Notes: generated by a model from the sequence alone, not told the origin. 64,000 nt of DNA from Cryobacterium sp. (GCF_026786305.1 NZ_JAJAYI010000064.1:1-64000), one strand, 5' to 3'; positions 9,539 through 18,756 are shown, counted from the first letter of the stretch. Numbers and translations: made by a program.

Positions 9539-9591
9539 CCACCACGAGGTGGCACCCTCAGCTGATCGGTAGCGGTTCACCACGAGGTGGC
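9539..9591. promoter_or_regulatory. Two copies of a dyad element between tkt and ctaB
   Basis: The sequence CACCACGAGGTGGC occurs at 9540-9553 and again at 9578-9591, 38 bp apart. Copy 1 forms a dyad with arms CCACC/GGTGG around ACGA; copy 2 has a 4-bp version. They lie in the 331-bp gap (9429-9759) between divergent tkt and ctaB and look like paired operators; the regulator is unknown. The rest of the gap shows no gene. Confidence 0.5.
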
Positions 9592-9759
9592 TCGCCGAAT
9601 GGCAGAGAATGTGGGGGGACTCTTCAAGTATACGGAAACCGTGTCGAGGCCCACGGATCGTATGACGTTACATGAAGATGCAATCAGCATTCGGTCCCGG
9701 TGGAGTGCCCGTGAGGGCGTGACCTAGAATGAGAAGACTTGCCTAGCGTTAGAGGAACA

Positions 9760-10680
9760 ATGGACGTCGCCCTGAAGAACCCGGTCCAAAGCGGACCGCG
9801 CACACGAAAGCGCACCCTGAAAGCGTACGTGTCCCTGACAAAACCGCGAGTTGTCGAATTACTCCTGGTTGTCACCGCACCCACAATGCTTCTCGCCGAA
9901 CGGGGGATTCCCAGCCTGGGACTGATCCTCGCCACGCTCGTTGGCGGGTCGCTCAGTGCGGGTTCCGCCGGTGCGTTCAACTGTTACCTCGATCGCGATA
10001 TCGACCGGCTCATGAAGCGCACGAAGAATCGCCCGTTGGTCACCGGAGAGCTCAGTGACCGAGAAGCGTTGATTTTTGCGTGGGCATTGGGCGCAGCATC
10101 CATTCTCTGGCTGGGATTACTGACCAACTGGCTCTCCGCTGCGCTGTCGTTCGGCGCAATTTTGCTCTACGTCGTGTTCTACACCATCATTCTCAAGCGT
10201 CGCACCCCCCAGAACATCGTCTGGGGTGGGGTGGCCGGCTGTATGCCCGTGCTCATCGGTTGGGCCGCCGTGACCGGGGACCTGTCCTGGCCACCAATCA
10301 TTCTGTTCATGATCATTTTCTTGTGGACGCCGCCGCACTACTGGCCGCTATCGATGAAGTACCGCAGCGACTATCAGGCCGCCGGCGTTCCGATGCTCGC
10401 TGTCGTGCGTGGTCGGGCTCAGGTTGGCCTGCAGGTCATCCTCTACGCGTGGGCCACCGTTGCCTGCTCGTTACTGCTGATCCCGATCGCCGACATGGGT
10501 TTGTTGTACAGCTTCACCGCTCTTGTCACCGGCGGCTGGTTCATCTTCGAAACACACCGCCTGTATAGCCTCGCGATCCGGCGCGAGCATGTCTCACCGA
10601 TGCGCGTTTTCCATGGCTCGATCGCCTACCTGACATTGCTCTTCGTGGCCGTCGGAGTCGATCCACTGCTTCCGTTCTAG
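9760..10680 (+). CDS. ctaB: Protoheme IX farnesyltransferase (haem O synthase)
   Basis: Attaches a farnesyl group to haem B to make haem O for terminal oxidases. The 306-residue membrane protein is a UbiA-superfamily prenyltransferase: [13 protein letters not shown] at the first membrane segment, the Asp-rich [15 protein letters not shown] motif, [17 protein letters not shown] and the later [19 protein letters not shown] loop, with eight or nine hydrophobic segments. The ATG at 9760 follows AGAGGA closely; a TTG at 9739 would add seven residues. It is divergent from tkt, the usual arrangement in actinobacteria, and acts just before ctaA at 12.5-13.4 kb. Confidence 0.95.
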   Translation: MDVALKNPVQSGPRTRKRTLKAYVSLTKPRVVELLLVVTAPTMLLAERGIPSLGLILATLVGGSLSAGSAGAFNCYLDRDIDRLMKRTKNRPLVTGELSDREALIFAWALGAASILWLGLLTNWLSAALSFGAILLYVVFYTIILKRRTPQNIVWGGVAGCMPVLIGWAAVTGDLSWPPIILFMIIFLWTPPHYWPLSMKYRSDYQAAGVPMLAVVRGRAQVGLQVILYAWATVACSLLLIPIADMGLLYSFTALVTGGWFIFETHRLYSLAIRREHVSPMRVFHGSIAYLTLLFVAVGVDPLLPF

Positions 10681-10721
10681 GGCCACCTTCTGCGGGATTG
10701 CATCCAGACCCGGCGCAGCAG

Positions 10722-11309
10722 CTAGACCCGGCGGGTGAGTCGGGTGTCGATCTTGGCGACGTCGGCCATATGAATCACGACCGTCACCACGCGTCCGGCC
10801 AGAGCCATCGCTGTGCCCGTGAAGTCGGAGGCCGTGACGGTGATGGCGGGCAGCGCCGTGTCGTCGACGATCAGGTTCGACCGGTGTGCCAGCGCGACTT
10901 CGATCTCCGACTGCTGTTGAGTATGCCGCTCGGCCCACAATTCCGACCCGAAGTCGTAGGGGTTCTTGGCATGGTTCATTACGATGTACTGCAGGTGCTG
11001 GTTGAGTGCGTCCCGAATCGGGTCGCCGCCGCGATTGGTGGAGCCCGGCACATCGGTGAACACGAATCCGCGCAGTTCGGCGATCCCGACCGGACCGGCT
11101 GGCGAATCTTCGAACCAGAAATTACCCGCGGGGTCGGCAAGCCAGTAGTGCGCCTGTGCTTCCAGCGTGCGGCCGTGATTGCCGTACCAGCTCCAGCCGC
11201 GTTCCTGAATACGTGATTGCGGCACGAAACCGAACACGGGCGGACCGAACAGGGCAAGGCGCGCCGCGTCGTCTGGCGGCTTCCATTTGGCTCCCGGAGC
11301 GAGATGCAT
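10722..11309 (-). CDS. Hypothetical protein (conserved-looking, unknown function)
   Basis: The 195-residue product is not recognised. It is soluble-looking, starts MHLAPGAKWKPPDD, has aromatic-rich stretches (GWSWYGNHGRTLEAQAHYWL, NFWFEDSP) and a C-terminal half with DTALPAITVTASDF, and lacks a signal peptide or membrane segments. The ATG at 11309 is chosen over an ATG at 11363 because a TACTCT box (11316-11321 on the minus strand) lies exactly 6 nt upstream, the spacing seen at many leaderless starts here. It converges on ctaB with 41 nt between the stops. No function is proposed. Confidence 0.7.
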   Translation of the reverse strand: MHLAPGAKWKPPDDAARLALFGPPVFGFVPQSRIQERGWSWYGNHGRTLEAQAHYWLADPAGNFWFEDSPAGPVGIAELRGFVFTDVPGSTNRGGDPIRDALNQHLQYIVMNHAKNPYDFGSELWAERHTQQQSEIEVALAHRSNLIVDDTALPAITVTASDFTGTAMALAGRVVTVVIHMADVAKIDTRLTRRV

Positions 11310-11315
11310 GTCTGG

Positions 11316-11321
11316 AGAGTA
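11316..11321 (-). promoter_or_regulatory. -10 box (TACTCT), leaderless start of the 10.7-11.3 kb gene
   Basis: TACTCT-N6-ATG on the minus strand; no Shine-Dalgarno sequence between box and start. Confidence 0.6.
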
Positions 11322-11499
11322 CACCGGCGGCCACCGTCGGGGGAGAGCCACGCAGCAATTCATGGGCGTTGTTCACTCCAGCGGCGCCACACATTCTGTT
11401 GCCACTTGAGTTGGGCCGCGATACCTGACAGGGCGAGGGATGTCCCCGAGCTGTCCTTCTGGCAGACTCGACTGCACCCGATCGAATCGAATGGAAGCC

Positions 11500-12420
11500 A
11501 TGAAAACGCATCTCGTTGTTGGAGCGGGCCTGATTGGGCATCCGCTCGCCGAGCGCCTCGCGGCGCGAGGCGACTCGGTGACCATCGCGACCCGCTCCGG
11601 CTCCGCTGCTTTCGGCGCCGCCGCCCTGGTTCTCGATGCGAGTGATCCGGCCGCATTTTCGCGAGCAGCCGGTGGCATGTCAACGATCTTTCTGTGCACG
11701 AATCCGCCGTACACCGACTGGGCTGCCCAATGGCCGCCGATCTTCGATGCGGCGATTGCCGCCGCCTCCGCAACGGGCTCCCGCATCGTCGTGATGGGCA
11801 ACCTGTACCCGTATGGGTCGCCGATCGTCGCCATGACCGAACACTCGCCCGAGACGACCACCGAAGCCAAGGGACTGATTCGTCAGGCCGGATGGGCAAA
11901 GATGCGCGCCGCACAGGACGCCGGCACCATCCGTGCCGTCGAGGTGCGGGCCAGCGACTACTTCGGGCCGGGAGCCACGGGCGCCGCACACCTCGGCGAA
12001 TCATTTTTCACGGCGGTCCTCCGGTCCAAGACCGCCTAAGTCGTGGGCAAAGCACAGCTCGAACACAGCTGGAGCTACCTACCCGACATCGTGACTACGC
12101 TCATCGCCGCCGCAGACCATACCGGCGACTGGGGCCGAATCTGGCATGTTCCCAGCGCCACCGTCAGCCGCACGGACATCGCCGCGCAGCTCAACTTGCA
12201 CTTTGGAATCCGGGGAAAGGTCTCCGGGTATCCGCAATGGCTGTTGCACGCGTTCGGTGTGGCCAATCCGATGATGCACGAAGTGTGGGCTTCGAGCTAC
12301 CAGTTCATGGTGCCGTACGTCATCGACTCGACCGAAACCGAGAGCGTACTCGGCGTCGCCGCCTCACCCTGGAACGAGGCCCTCCTCGCCACGGCTGAGA
12401 GCTACCGCAGCAGGAAATGA
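11500..12420 (+). pseudogene. NAD(P)-dependent epimerase/reductase, interrupted by in-frame TAA
   Basis: Extended-SDR-type protein. The N-terminal half starts MKTHLVVGAGLIGHPLAERL with the GxGxxG dinucleotide motif, followed by FLCTNPPY and a YPYGSP substrate-region stretch. An in-frame TAA at 12037-12039 splits it; the same frame then continues without shift through VVGKAQLEHSWSYLPDIVTT, a normal continuation for this family (SW-YLPDI), to a stop at 12420. Without the TAA it would be a 306-residue protein of ordinary length. It is either a recent nonsense mutation or a sequencing error. The substrate is unknown. Confidence 0.8.
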
Positions 12421-12460
12421 CGGCCCGGATCCCGGCCGACAATCCGCCACGGATGACGAA

Positions 12461-13432
12461 CTACCGGCCGCTGGCCTCATGTGCCAGCGCAAATTCCGTG
12501 GCGTGGGCGGTAACACCGGCCGGGGCCTTGAGATTCAGCACGACGGCGGCCATCGTTGCGGCGAGCACACAGGCGAGCACCATGTGCAGGCCGACGAGCA
12601 CCGGCGGTAGACCCAGGTTTGCCTGCAGCAGTCCGACCACAATCTGCACGAGCTCAATCACCAACAGCGTGACGACGAACGAACGCACGGGCAGTCTGCC
12701 GCGAACGGATGCCACCAGCAGCACGATTGTCAAAATCAGCGTCGCGTAGCCCGGCCAGGCATGCAGGTGCGCGAGCAACTCAGAATTGAAGCCCGTTCGA
12801 CCCGCGGCAACATCACCCGAATGCGGTCCGGAGGCTGTGGTCAGCACGCCCATAATCACGGTCAGCGCGACGGCGAAGCTCGTGACATGGGCCAGGCCGG
12901 CGAAGCCGACCGGAACGACGAGGGCGCGCGGCCCCGGAGCGATATAGACCCGGTGCACGAGCACCGTGGCAATACAGACCATGATGAGCGACACAGTGAA
13001 GTGAAAGCCGACGATGAACGGGTTGAGGCCGGTCAACACGGTGATGCCGCCGACGACCGCTTGGGCGAGAACACCGGCGGCGAGGATCACGGCAAGTATG
13101 AAGAGGTCCTTGCGTTGCTTGCGCAAACGCACGAGCAGAACGACTGCCGCGATTGCAATGATGCCGATCAGTCCGGTCATCAGGCGGTTGGCAAACTCAA
13201 TGACACCGTGCACACCCATCTCCGGCGTTGGCACCAACGAGCCGGCAACACAGGTCGGCCAAGTGGGGCAGCCGAGTCCCGAACCGGTGAGGCGAACAGC
13301 GCCGCCCGTTCCGACAATCACAATCTCCGTCACGAGGGACAGCCAGGCAACCACGCGGATGCGTACGTCGATAGCGCTCGGTAGCCATTGGTATATCGGA
13401 TTCACGGGTTCTGCTCCCACTGTCTTTCTCAT
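12461..13432 (-). CDS. ctaA: Haem A synthase
   Basis: Oxidises the C8 methyl group of haem O to give haem A for cytochrome c oxidase. The 323-residue protein has about eight membrane segments in two repeats. Visible family features are VRLTGSGLGCPTWPTC (cysteine pair region), HGVIEFANRLMTG with the haem-ligand histidine, VGFHFTVSL and the C-terminal LVGLHMVLACVL. The ATG at 13432 (MRKTVGAEPVNPIYQW) is favoured over a longer start at 13504 because similarity begins there; AGAAG lies about 10 nt upstream. ctaB, the preceding enzyme, is 2 kb away, and SURF1 is at 21.8 kb. Confidence 0.94.
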   Translation of the reverse strand: MRKTVGAEPVNPIYQWLPSAIDVRIRVVAWLSLVTEIVIVGTGGAVRLTGSGLGCPTWPTCVAGSLVPTPEMGVHGVIEFANRLMTGLIGIIAIAAVVLLVRLRKQRKDLFILAVILAAGVLAQAVVGGITVLTGLNPFIVGFHFTVSLIMVCIATVLVHRVYIAPGPRALVVPVGFAGLAHVTSFAVALTVIMGVLTTASGPHSGDVAAGRTGFNSELLAHLHAWPGYATLILTIVLLVASVRGRLPVRSFVVTLLVIELVQIVVGLLQANLGLPPVLVGLHMVLACVLAATMAAVVLNLKAPAGVTAHATEFALAHEASGR

Positions 13433-13738
13433 GATCGCGTGTCTTCTGATCGTGCCCTGTTCAAATGTGAATCGACCGGCAAGCACGCGTATCCTGCTGA
13501 TCAACCTGTAGAATTGAAACTTCCATGGAGATCATTCGCGCGGTCAAGGTGATTGCACGATTTTATCGAAACTGAACAGTGCCTCAACAGGCTCTGGCCG
13601 GTTCAGATTTTTGCTCCATGAATATTCTAAGTACGCAACGTAGCTGTCCACACAACCCGTTCCTCGTGGTCTCCACCGAGATCGCCCGGGAATGACCGGA
13701 CTAATATCCGGGTTGTGCTGGGTGGAGAAGAGGTAATT
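13433..13738. other. Intergenic region between ctaA and sufB
   Basis: This 306-bp divergent gap has no coding potential. A TAATAT at 13702-13707 is a candidate sufB -10 box, giving a leader of about 25 nt with GGAGAAGAGG before the start. In many actinobacteria a sufR repressor gene lies directly upstream of sufB; none is present here. Confidence 0.5.
13702..13707 (+). promoter_or_regulatory. Candidate -10 box for the suf operon
   Basis: TAATAT about 31 nt before the sufB ATG; no clear -35 box. Confidence 0.35.
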
Positions 13739-15157
13739 ATGTCGGATGTCCTGCTAGACCGTCCCGACCTTGAGGGGATTGGCACCTACGAATTCGGGTG
13801 GGCCGATTCAGACAAGGCCGGCGCATCCGCTCGCCGTGGTATTTCCCCCGAGGTCGTCACGGACATCTCGAACCTGAAATCCGAGCCTGACTGGATGCTG
13901 CAGCGGCGCCTCAAGGCCCTGCAGCTGTTCGAACGCAAGCCCATGCCCACCTGGGGCGCCGACCTCTCCGAGATCGACTTCGACAACATCAAGTACTTTG
14001 TGCGCTCCACGGAGAAGCAGGCACAGACCTGGGAAGACCTGCCCGACGACATCAAGAAGACCTACGAGAAGCTCGGCATCCCCGAAGCTGAGCGCCAGCG
14101 CCTCGTCTCCGGTGTCGCCGCCCAGTACGAGTCCGAAGTGGTCTACCACCAGATCAACGAAGAACTCGAAGCGCAGGGCGTCATCTTCATGGACACCGAC
14201 ACGGCTCTCCGGGAGCACCCGGAGTTTTTCGAGGAGTACTTCGGCACGATCATCCCCTCCGGTGACAACAAGTTCGCCGCGCTGAACACGGCCGTCTGGT
14301 CGGGCGGATCATTCGTCTACGTGCCGCCCGGCGTGCACGTGGAGATTCCGTTGCAGGCCTACTTCCGCATCAACACGGAGAACATGGGCCAGTTTGAGCG
14401 CACGCTCATCATCGCCGACGAGGGCAGCTACGTGCACTACATCGAGGGCTGCACCGCCCCGATCTACAAGTCTGACTCGCTGCACTCCGCCGTCGTCGAG
14501 ATCGTCGTGAAGAAGAACGCCCGTGTTCGCTACACAACCATCCAGAACTGGTCGAACAACGTCTACAACCTCGTCACTAAGCGGGCCACGGCCGGCGAAG
14601 GCGCCACCATGGAGTGGATCGATGGCAACATCGGTTCCAAGGTCACCATGAAGTATCCGTCCATCTATCTCATGGGCGAGCACGCCAAGGGTGAGACACT
14701 CTCGGTGGCCTTCGCAGGACCCGGCCAGCACCAGGACGCCGGCGCCAAGATGATCCACATGGCTCCCTACACCCAGTCGTCGATCGTTTCCAAGTCCATC
14801 GCTCGCGGTGGCGGACGCAGCGGGTACCGTGGTGAGGTTCGGGTGGATGCCTCCGCGCACCATTCCGCCAACACCGTGCGTTGCGATGCCCTCCTGGTCG
14901 ACACCCAGTCACGCTCCGACACCTACCCGTCCATCGACATCCGTGTTGACGACGTGCAGCTCGGGCACGAAGCCACCGTCTCCCGCGTCAGCGAAGAGCA
15001 GCTGTTCTACCTGATGAGCCGCGGTATGCCCGAAGACGAGGCGATGGCCATGATCGTTCGCGGCTTCATCGAACCGATCGCTCGGGAGCTCCCAATGGAG
15101 TACGCCCTCGAACTCAACAAGCTCATTGAAATGGGCATGGAAGGATCCGTCGGCTAA
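13739..15157 (+). CDS. sufB: Fe-S cluster assembly scaffold SufB
   Basis: SufB is the core scaffold of the SufBCD complex on which iron-sulfur clusters are built. The 472-residue protein has the typical N-terminal region ([19 protein letters not shown]), the central beta-helix with [37 protein letters not shown] carrying the conserved cysteine, and the C-terminal [19 protein letters not shown] and [13 protein letters not shown]. The ATG at 13739 follows a strong GGAGAAGAGG site; a start 24 nt earlier is possible but unlikely. It is first in a five-gene operon; sufD starts on the next base after its stop. Confidence 0.98.
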   Translation: MSDVLLDRPDLEGIGTYEFGWADSDKAGASARRGISPEVVTDISNLKSEPDWMLQRRLKALQLFERKPMPTWGADLSEIDFDNIKYFVRSTEKQAQTWEDLPDDIKKTYEKLGIPEAERQRLVSGVAAQYESEVVYHQINEELEAQGVIFMDTDTALREHPEFFEEYFGTIIPSGDNKFAALNTAVWSGGSFVYVPPGVHVEIPLQAYFRINTENMGQFERTLIIADEGSYVHYIEGCTAPIYKSDSLHSAVVEIVVKKNARVRYTTIQNWSNNVYNLVTKRATAGEGATMEWIDGNIGSKVTMKYPSIYLMGEHAKGETLSVAFAGPGQHQDAGAKMIHMAPYTQSSIVSKSIARGGGRSGYRGEVRVDASAHHSANTVRCDALLVDTQSRSDTYPSIDIRVDDVQLGHEATVSRVSEEQLFYLMSRGMPEDEAMAMIVRGFIEPIARELPMEYALELNKLIEMGMEGSVG

Positions 15158-16405
15158 ATGTCCGCCGCTTCAGCGCTCTCACAGAGCGCGTCAAAAACTG
15201 TGCCCGCATCACCCGCACCCGCTGCCGGCTCGTCCGCTCTCCCGACCGGCCAGCACGGAATCAAGGAACACTCCGACGGACGTTTCGGCTACGTGCCGGT
15301 GCAAACCCGCTCGGACCGCTTCAAGAGCGTCAGCGTCGCCGACTTCGAGGCTGTCACCGGCCGCGAGGCCGTGTGGAAGCACTCGCCCGTCGCGAAATTC
15401 ACCGACCTCACCGGCGGCGAACTCGACGGATCTCGCTACCCGATCGAGTCCACCCCGGCATCGGATATTTCCGTCGAGTGGGTGCCCAGAACGGATGCCC
15501 GCATCGGCACCGCCGGTCTGCCGGAAGAACGCGCAGCCGCGAACGCCTGGGGTGTGTTCGACGAAGCCCTCGCCATCACGGTGAGCGGCGAAGAAGCCAA
15601 GGAGATCACGGTCACGCGATCGACTCTCGGCAACTCCGCGCGCGGCGCCCACACGGTCATTGAGGCCAAGCCGTTCAGCCAGGCCACGGTCATCCTGCAC
15701 AACACGGGCGACGCGCGGTTGAGCGAAAACGTCGAGATCATCCTCGGTGAATCCGCGAATCTCACGGTCGTTTCTCTGCAGGAATGGAACGACTCCGCGG
15801 TGCACCTCGCCAACCATTTCGCATCCATCGGTCGTGACGCCCGCCTCAAGCACGTCGTCGTTTCCCTCGGCGGCAGCATCGTGCGGGTCAACCCCTCGGT
15901 GCGGCTGGCCGGTCCCGGCTCCGACACGCTGCTCCTCGGCCTCTACTTCGCGGATGCCGGCCAGCACCTGGAACAGCAGGTGTACGTCTTCCACGACGCC
16001 CCGAAGAGCCGCAGCCGGGTCAACTACAAGGGTGCGTTGCAGGGTCAGGACGCCCGAACGGTCTGGATCGGCGACGTGCTGATCGGCAACACGGCGGCCG
16101 GTACCGACAGCTACGAACAGAACCGCAATCTTGTGCTCAGTGAGGGCACCCGCGCCGATTCCATCCCCAACCTGGAGATTGAAACCGGCGACATCGTTGG
16201 GGCCGGTCACGCCAGTGCCACCGGACGCTTCGACGACGAGCAGCTGTTCTACCTTCAGGCTCGCGGCATCACCGAAGAAGAAGCGCGGCGCCTCGTCGTG
16301 CGCGGATTCCTCACCGAGGTCGTGCAGCAGATTGGTTCCCCCGAACTTGAAGCTCGGTTGCAACTCGCAATCGAAGCCGAACTCACTGGAACGGACGTCA
16401 AGTAA
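15158..16405 (+). CDS. sufD: Fe-S cluster assembly protein SufD
   Basis: Partner of SufB and SufC in the scaffold complex, thought to help iron entry. The 415-residue protein has a variable N-terminal part (about 1-140) and the SUF beta-helix core, with YVFHDAPKSRSRVNYKGALQ and the conserved late histidine region GHASATGRFDDEQLFYLQARG. The start ATG abuts the sufB TAA with zero spacing, so it relies on coupled translation. It is followed after 2 nt by the Rieske protein. Confidence 0.96.
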   Translation: MSAASALSQSASKTVPASPAPAAGSSALPTGQHGIKEHSDGRFGYVPVQTRSDRFKSVSVADFEAVTGREAVWKHSPVAKFTDLTGGELDGSRYPIESTPASDISVEWVPRTDARIGTAGLPEERAAANAWGVFDEALAITVSGEEAKEITVTRSTLGNSARGAHTVIEAKPFSQATVILHNTGDARLSENVEIILGESANLTVVSLQEWNDSAVHLANHFASIGRDARLKHVVVSLGGSIVRVNPSVRLAGPGSDTLLLGLYFADAGQHLEQQVYVFHDAPKSRSRVNYKGALQGQDARTVWIGDVLIGNTAAGTDSYEQNRNLVLSEGTRADSIPNLEIETGDIVGAGHASATGRFDDEQLFYLQARGITEEEARRLVVRGFLTEVVQQIGSPELEARLQLAIEAELTGTDVK

Positions 16406-16407
16406 GC

Positions 16408-16734
16408 ATGGCCGCAACGAAGATCTGCGCTCTCGATGAGCTCGAAGTTAACCAAGCCGTCAAGGTCGAAATTGATGGCGTCGCCATCGCCCTCGTGCGT
16501 GACGCCGCTGGCGACGTCTTCGCCATCGGCGACACCTGCACGCACGGCGATATCTCCCTGTCCGAGGGATTCGTGGAGGGACAGACTCTCGAGTGCTGGG
16601 CCCACGGCTCGATGTTCTCCCTCACCAGCGGCAAGCCGCTGTCCCTACCGGCCTACGACCCGGTCCCGGTTTACAACGTTGAGCTCATCGATGGTTTCGT
16701 CTTCGTCGATCCTTCCGTCACCGTCGCGGTTTAA
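16408..16734 (+). CDS. Rieske [2Fe-2S] ferredoxin-like protein of the suf operon
   Basis: Small (108-residue) soluble Rieske protein, of the type annotated as non-haem iron oxygenase ferredoxin subunit. The cluster ligands are visible: Cys-x-His in DTCTHGDISL (about residues 44-46) and Cys-x-x-His in LECWAHGSMF (about 62-65). Its position between sufD and sufC suggests a role as electron donor or cluster acceptor within the SUF system rather than in aromatic-ring oxidation; this is inferred from context. It begins 2 nt after sufD and ends 41 nt before sufC. Confidence 0.93.
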   Translation: MAATKICALDELEVNQAVKVEIDGVAIALVRDAAGDVFAIGDTCTHGDISLSEGFVEGQTLECWAHGSMFSLTSGKPLSLPAYDPVPVYNVELIDGFVFVDPSVTVAV

Positions 16735-16775
16735 CGACCGCCTCACCAGCCATTTTAGAAAGGGATAAGACATTC

Positions 16776-17540
16776 ATGTCTGTTCTTGAAATCAAAGACC
16801 TGCACGTCAGCGTCGAGACCGACCAGGGCACCAAGCAGATTCTGCGCGGCGTCAACCTCACCATCAACGAGGGCGAAATCCATGCCATCATGGGCCCGAA
16901 CGGCTCAGGCAAGTCCACCCTCGCCTACACGATCGCCGGCCACCCCAAGTATCACGTTGAGAGCGGGTCCGTCCTGCTCGACGGTGCCGAAGTGCTTACC
17001 ATGACGGTGGATGCCCGCGCCCGCGCGGGCCTGTTCCTGGCCATGCAGTACCCGGTCGAGATTCCCGGAGTGACGGTCACCAACTTTCTCCGCACGGCCA
17101 AGACGGCCATCGAGGGTGAAGCCCCGCCGATCCGCACCTGGATCAAGGATGTGCGCCAGGCGATGACCAACCTCCGCATGGATAAGACCTTCGCCGAACG
17201 TAACGTCAACGAGGGCTTCTCCGGTGGCGAGAAGAAGCGCAACGAGATTCTCCAGCTCGAACTGCTGGGGCCCAAGTTCGCCGTACTCGACGAGACCGAC
17301 TCCGGCCTCGACGTCGACGCGCTCAAGATCGTTTCCGAGGGCGTCAATCGCGCCAAGGCCAATACCGGCCTTGGACTGCTCCTGATCACGCATTACACGC
17401 GCATCCTGCGCTACATCCACCCCGACTTCGTGCACGTCTTCGTCAACGGCAGGATCGCCGAACAGGGCGGCCCAGAGCTCGCCGACCGCCTTGAGGATGA
17501 AGGCTACGATCGCTTCCTTGTCCCGTCGGTCGTAGGCTAG
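16776..17540 (+). CDS. sufC: Fe-S cluster assembly ATPase SufC
   Basis: ABC-type ATPase that drives conformational change in SufBD. The 254-residue protein has Walker A GPNGSGKST (about 39-47), the SufC-specific signature FSGGEKKRNEILQ (about 149-161), Walker B with the unusual family sequence VLDETDSGLDVDAL, and the H-loop LLITHYTRIL. AGAAAGG precedes the ATG. It sits in the suf operon, 41 nt after the Rieske gene and 4 nt before sufT. Confidence 0.98.
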   Translation: MSVLEIKDLHVSVETDQGTKQILRGVNLTINEGEIHAIMGPNGSGKSTLAYTIAGHPKYHVESGSVLLDGAEVLTMTVDARARAGLFLAMQYPVEIPGVTVTNFLRTAKTAIEGEAPPIRTWIKDVRQAMTNLRMDKTFAERNVNEGFSGGEKKRNEILQLELLGPKFAVLDETDSGLDVDALKIVSEGVNRAKANTGLGLLLITHYTRILRYIHPDFVHVFVNGRIAEQGGPELADRLEDEGYDRFLVPSVVG

Positions 17541-17544
17541 TCCA

Positions 17545-17874
17545 ATGGCTTCAACACTCAGTCCGGCTCGCTTCGACGAAATCGAAGAAGCCCTCAAAGA
17601 CGTCATGGACCCGGAACTCGGCATCAATGTCGTTGACCTCGGCCTCATCTACGACCTCGGCTGGGATGACGAGAACAACGCGCTCATCATTCACATGACC
17701 CTCACCTCGGCCGGCTGCCCGCTGACCGATGTGCTCGAAGAGCAGACGGCTGAGGCGCTCGATGGCGTCGTCGACCAGTTCCGCATCAACTGGGTCTGGA
17801 TGCCGCCGTGGGGTCCCGAGAAGATCACCGACGACGGCCGCGACATGATGCGGGCCCTCGGCTTCGCAATGTAG
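17545..17874 (+). CDS. sufT: Metal-sulfur cluster assembly factor (SufT, MIP18/DUF59 family)
   Basis: DUF59/MIP18-family protein of 109 residues that assists Fe-S cluster maturation or delivery. It contains VMDPELGINVVDLGLIYDLG (about 19-38) and the reactive-cysteine motif TLTSAGCPLTD (about 52-62), followed by WVWMPPWGPEKITDDGRDMMRALGF. It starts 4 nt after sufC and ends the operon; a hairpin terminator follows. The usual actinobacterial cysteine desulfurase (sufS) and sufU are not in this operon or elsewhere in the window. Confidence 0.94.
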   Translation: MASTLSPARFDEIEEALKDVMDPELGINVVDLGLIYDLGWDDENNALIIHMTLTSAGCPLTDVLEEQTAEALDGVVDQFRINWVWMPPWGPEKITDDGRDMMRALGFAM

Positions 17875-17889
17875 CTTCTGTATTTCCCG

Positions 17890-17921
17890 AAGGCCCCGTT
17901 CGCGCCCGCAGCCGGGGCCTT
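17890..17921 (+). terminator. Terminator of the suf operon
   Basis: Arms AAGGCCCC (17890-17897) and GGGGCCTT (17914-17921) with a 16-nt loop, followed by TCGGTCTGT, directly after sufT. Confidence 0.75.
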
Positions 17922-18007
17922 TCGGTCTGTGAACAATCTGTTTTTGGCTGGGTCGCGGCGGTGTGCTCCGGTGCCATTCGGGTGGGTCACGGCGTGTCGT
18001 CCCACAG

Positions 18008-18059
18008 CATGACCCAACGGCATGACCCAACGGCATGACCCAACGGCATGACCCAACGG
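18008..18059. repeat. 4 x 13-bp tandem repeat upstream of the TetR gene
   Basis: Four perfect copies of CATGACCCAACGG run from 18008 to 18059, ending 67 bp before the TetR-family start. Each copy carries TGACCC; a partial inverse (GGGTCA) occurs nearby around 17979. It could be an operator array for the downstream regulator or a slippage microsatellite. Confidence 0.9.
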
Positions 18060-18114
18060 CAAGACACAGTCGCGACCCGCGACAGCTAGCAAGCCGCTCT
18101 AGCGAGTGGAACGG

Positions 18115-18120
18115 TATGCT
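18115..18120 (+). promoter_or_regulatory. -10 box (TATGCT), leaderless start of the TetR gene
   Basis: TATGCT-N6-GTG; the GTG at 18127 has no Shine-Dalgarno sequence. Confidence 0.55.
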
Positions 18121-18126
18121 AGTTGT

Positions 18127-18756
18127 GTGGATACAGGGGAAAACGGAGCGATTCGGCGGCGGGCAGCCCAGGCAGCGGAAACGCGTGCTGAGATCGTCAT
18201 GGCGGCCGGCCGGCTCATGCTCGAGCGCGGCTATGTGCGCACGTCGGTCGCGGCGATTGCGGGGGAGGCCGGCGTCGTCGTGCAAACGATCTACAACTCG
18301 GTGGGCTCGAAAGCCGAGCTGCTCGCGGCGGTGCTCGACCGGGTTGCTGAGGAACCGGATGCCCCGGCCTTGCTGTCCGGAGCTACTCGCGAACGCATTG
18401 CCGAGGCCCACACGGCGACCGAGGTCATTCGCATTCTTGCCCGCGCAAGCGCGCTCGTGAATGAGCGCACCTCGGGCATTTTGCGCATTGTCAGCGAAGC
18501 GGCCGTGGTCGATCCCGACGTGGGCGAGTTCGAGAAGAAGCGTGATGCGGCCCGGTTGCACGGCTTTGGCGAGGTGGCGGTTGCGCTGCGGGAGAAGCGC
18601 GGACTGCGCGGGGGAGTCAGCGATCACGAGGCAGCGGCGACCATGTGGGCGCTGGCTCATCCGCATACCTTCAGAACGCTGGTTCTGTCACTCGGCTGGT
18701 CCACGGAGGCGTACTTCAACTGGTTGGAAAAGTCACTTATGGCTGCACTGCTCTAG
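18127..18756 (+). CDS. TetR/AcrR family transcriptional regulator
   Basis: The 209-residue protein has an N-terminal TetR helix-turn-helix: AETRAEIVMAAGRLMLERGY, then TSVAAIAGEAGVVVQTIYNSVGSKAELL (about residues 37-64 contain the recognition helix). The C-terminal ligand domain is not assignable to a specific inducer. GTG 18127 is preferred over GTG 18106 because of the TATGCT box 6 nt upstream. The 13-bp repeats just upstream are a plausible autoregulatory operator, but that is inference. The genes on both sides (sufT and an ABC-F protein) do not reveal its target. Confidence 0.9.
   Translation: MDTGENGAIRRRAAQAAETRAEIVMAAGRLMLERGYVRTSVAAIAGEAGVVVQTIYNSVGSKAELLAAVLDRVAEEPDAPALLSGATRERIAEAHTATEVIRILARASALVNERTSGILRIVSEAAVVDPDVGEFEKKRDAARLHGFGEVAVALREKRGLRGGVSDHEAAATMWALAHPHTFRTLVLSLGWSTEAYFNWLEKSLMAALL

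Noticed and set aside
14309..17648. Long antisense frames opposite the suf genes
   Set aside because: High-GC shadow frames; the plus-strand proteins have unmistakable motifs and operon spacing.
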